From Desulfobulbaceae bacterium (GTDB taxonomy: Bacteria > Desulfobacterota > Desulfobulbia > Desulfobulbales > SURF-16): DNA of 5,119 nt. Within the stretch, counting starts at the first letter, position 1; each line of letters starts with the position of its first letter. The stretch is from positions 1 through 5,119 of the forward strand of contig JANTFJ010000221.1 of the NCBI GenBank assembly GCA_024763495.1. The letters are read 5' to 3'. Positions 4,820 to 5,119 of this stretch are shown in pieces. The notes under the pieces are model-generated. The model did not search any database, had not been told where the DNA came from, and saw only the letters and a list, made by a program, of their open reading frames with translations. The position numbers were made by a program, and so were the translations under genes.

Positions 4820-4969
4820 ATAAATCTTTCATCCTTTGCTGGGGCAAATTTAGCAGTATAATTTTTTATTTATTTGTGATTATAAGATGTTATGTGATAT
4901 TTAGCATTATTTTTCTGCCATGGCACATTATTGGCTATCTAGTGACTGGTAATGAAAAGTAAGCGCTCC

Positions 4970-5119
4970 ATGAACACCACCCTGCACCCGTTTAAACGCC
5001 GCGATATACCTGATGTATTATCTATCGCGAGCGTTGAAACGGGCACATGGCGGCATCCCTGAAACGCTTACAGGCCGTGCCTTCTCAAAAGTCAAGGTGT
5101 GGTTTATTGATCGCTATCA
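4970..5119 (+). pseudogene. Possible frameshifted N-terminus of a GNAT-like acetyltransferase (runs off the window)
   Basis: From the ATG at 4970 the frame gives 30 codons beginning MNTTLHPFKRRDIPDVLSIA and ends at TGA 5060-5062. The start resembles GNAT N-termini of the type RxFxxxDIxxVLxIE. A shifted frame from 5047 continues with residues such as CGLLIAI, and in the left repeat copy it goes on to DESDVTVVGSAWEAL, like the first strands of a RimI-type fold. A complete gene would need a frame change near 5050-5060. No ribosome binding site precedes the ATG. The identification is weak; it could be an unrelated non-coding repeat. Confidence 0.3.
5023..5118. repeat. Right copy of the 96-bp long direct repeat
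   Basis: This is the same orientation and 94/96 identical to positions 2-97, with an offset of 5,021 bp. The similarity ends one base before the window end, and no obvious target duplication or terminal inverted repeat surrounds it. Confidence 0.9.

Larger units (their letters stand above)
4219..4969. other. Non-coding, repeat-rich intergenic region upstream of hisC
   Basis: No reading frame here has both a ribosome binding site and recognisable protein features. From left to right it holds the hisC leader with a weak hairpin (CGGCCA 4283-4288 with TGGCCG 4299-4304), a fragment resembling the inner right end of element 2 (4358-4376), a perfect palindrome (4422-4471), an element-like stretch with facing ends (4493-4710), and an AT-rich tract (about 4740-4920) with an 11-bp direct repeat. 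A clear hisC promoter was not identified. Confidence 0.7.

Noticed and set aside
4806..4834. Plus-strand promoter at TTGACA 4806-4811
   Set aside because: No -10-like hexamer is present 16-18 bases downstream (TCATCC at 17).
4655..4875. Complete element from 4655 to 4867 with ATTTATTT duplications (4647-4654 and 4868-4875)
   Set aside because: The octamer recurs, but in an AT-rich tract, and the supposed right end has no GTTAC terminus.

Overview
The window is a bacterial chromosomal segment of moderate GC content. It carries three housekeeping genes, two small PilZ-type genes, and an unusually large amount of small repeated, palindromic DNA. Strong AGGAGG-like ribosome binding sites, a TTG start, the hisC-cmk pairing and two PilZ proteins suggest a Gram-positive anaerobe of the Clostridia, perhaps near Peptococcaceae/Desulfotomaculum. 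That placement is inference from gene content and style, since no rRNA or marker gene is present.

Layout: positions 2-97 are one copy of a 96-bp direct repeat whose second copy (5023-5118) closes the window. A monofunctional biotin protein ligase (birA, minus, 168-977) follows, then a 455-bp gap holding a hairpin and a 165-bp MITE-like element (1229-1393). Next come two convergent genes whose stop codons abut: a degenerate PilZ-like protein (plus, 1433-1798) and a compact PilZ protein (minus, 1799-2143). A second, related 221-bp MITE-like element (2173-2393) separates the latter from cmk (minus, 2450-3121), which overlaps hisC (minus, 3121-4218) by one base. From 4219 to about 4969 there is no convincing gene. 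That stretch holds a perfect 24+24 bp palindrome, further ends of the same element family, and an AT-rich tract.

The minus-strand genes hisC, cmk and pilZ look like a former co-transcribed set: hisC and cmk overlap, and removing the MITE and one target duplication would leave only about 77 bp between cmk and pilZ. HisC supplies a PLP aminotransferase step (histidinol phosphate, possibly aromatic amino acids). Cmk recycles CMP/dCMP. The PilZ protein is a probable c-di-GMP effector.

The most notable content is the mobile-element family. Two copies share a 62/64-bp core, and each is bordered by its own perfect 8-bp direct repeat (AGTTGATT and AATTTTTT), so they appear to be independent insertions. 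The 8-bp duplication and the GTAA-starting termini resemble IS66-family elements, but no transposase is present. Both copies lie within about 20-30 bp of the start or ribosome binding site of a PilZ-type gene. I see no phage, CRISPR, tRNA or rRNA, and no clearly new enzyme system.
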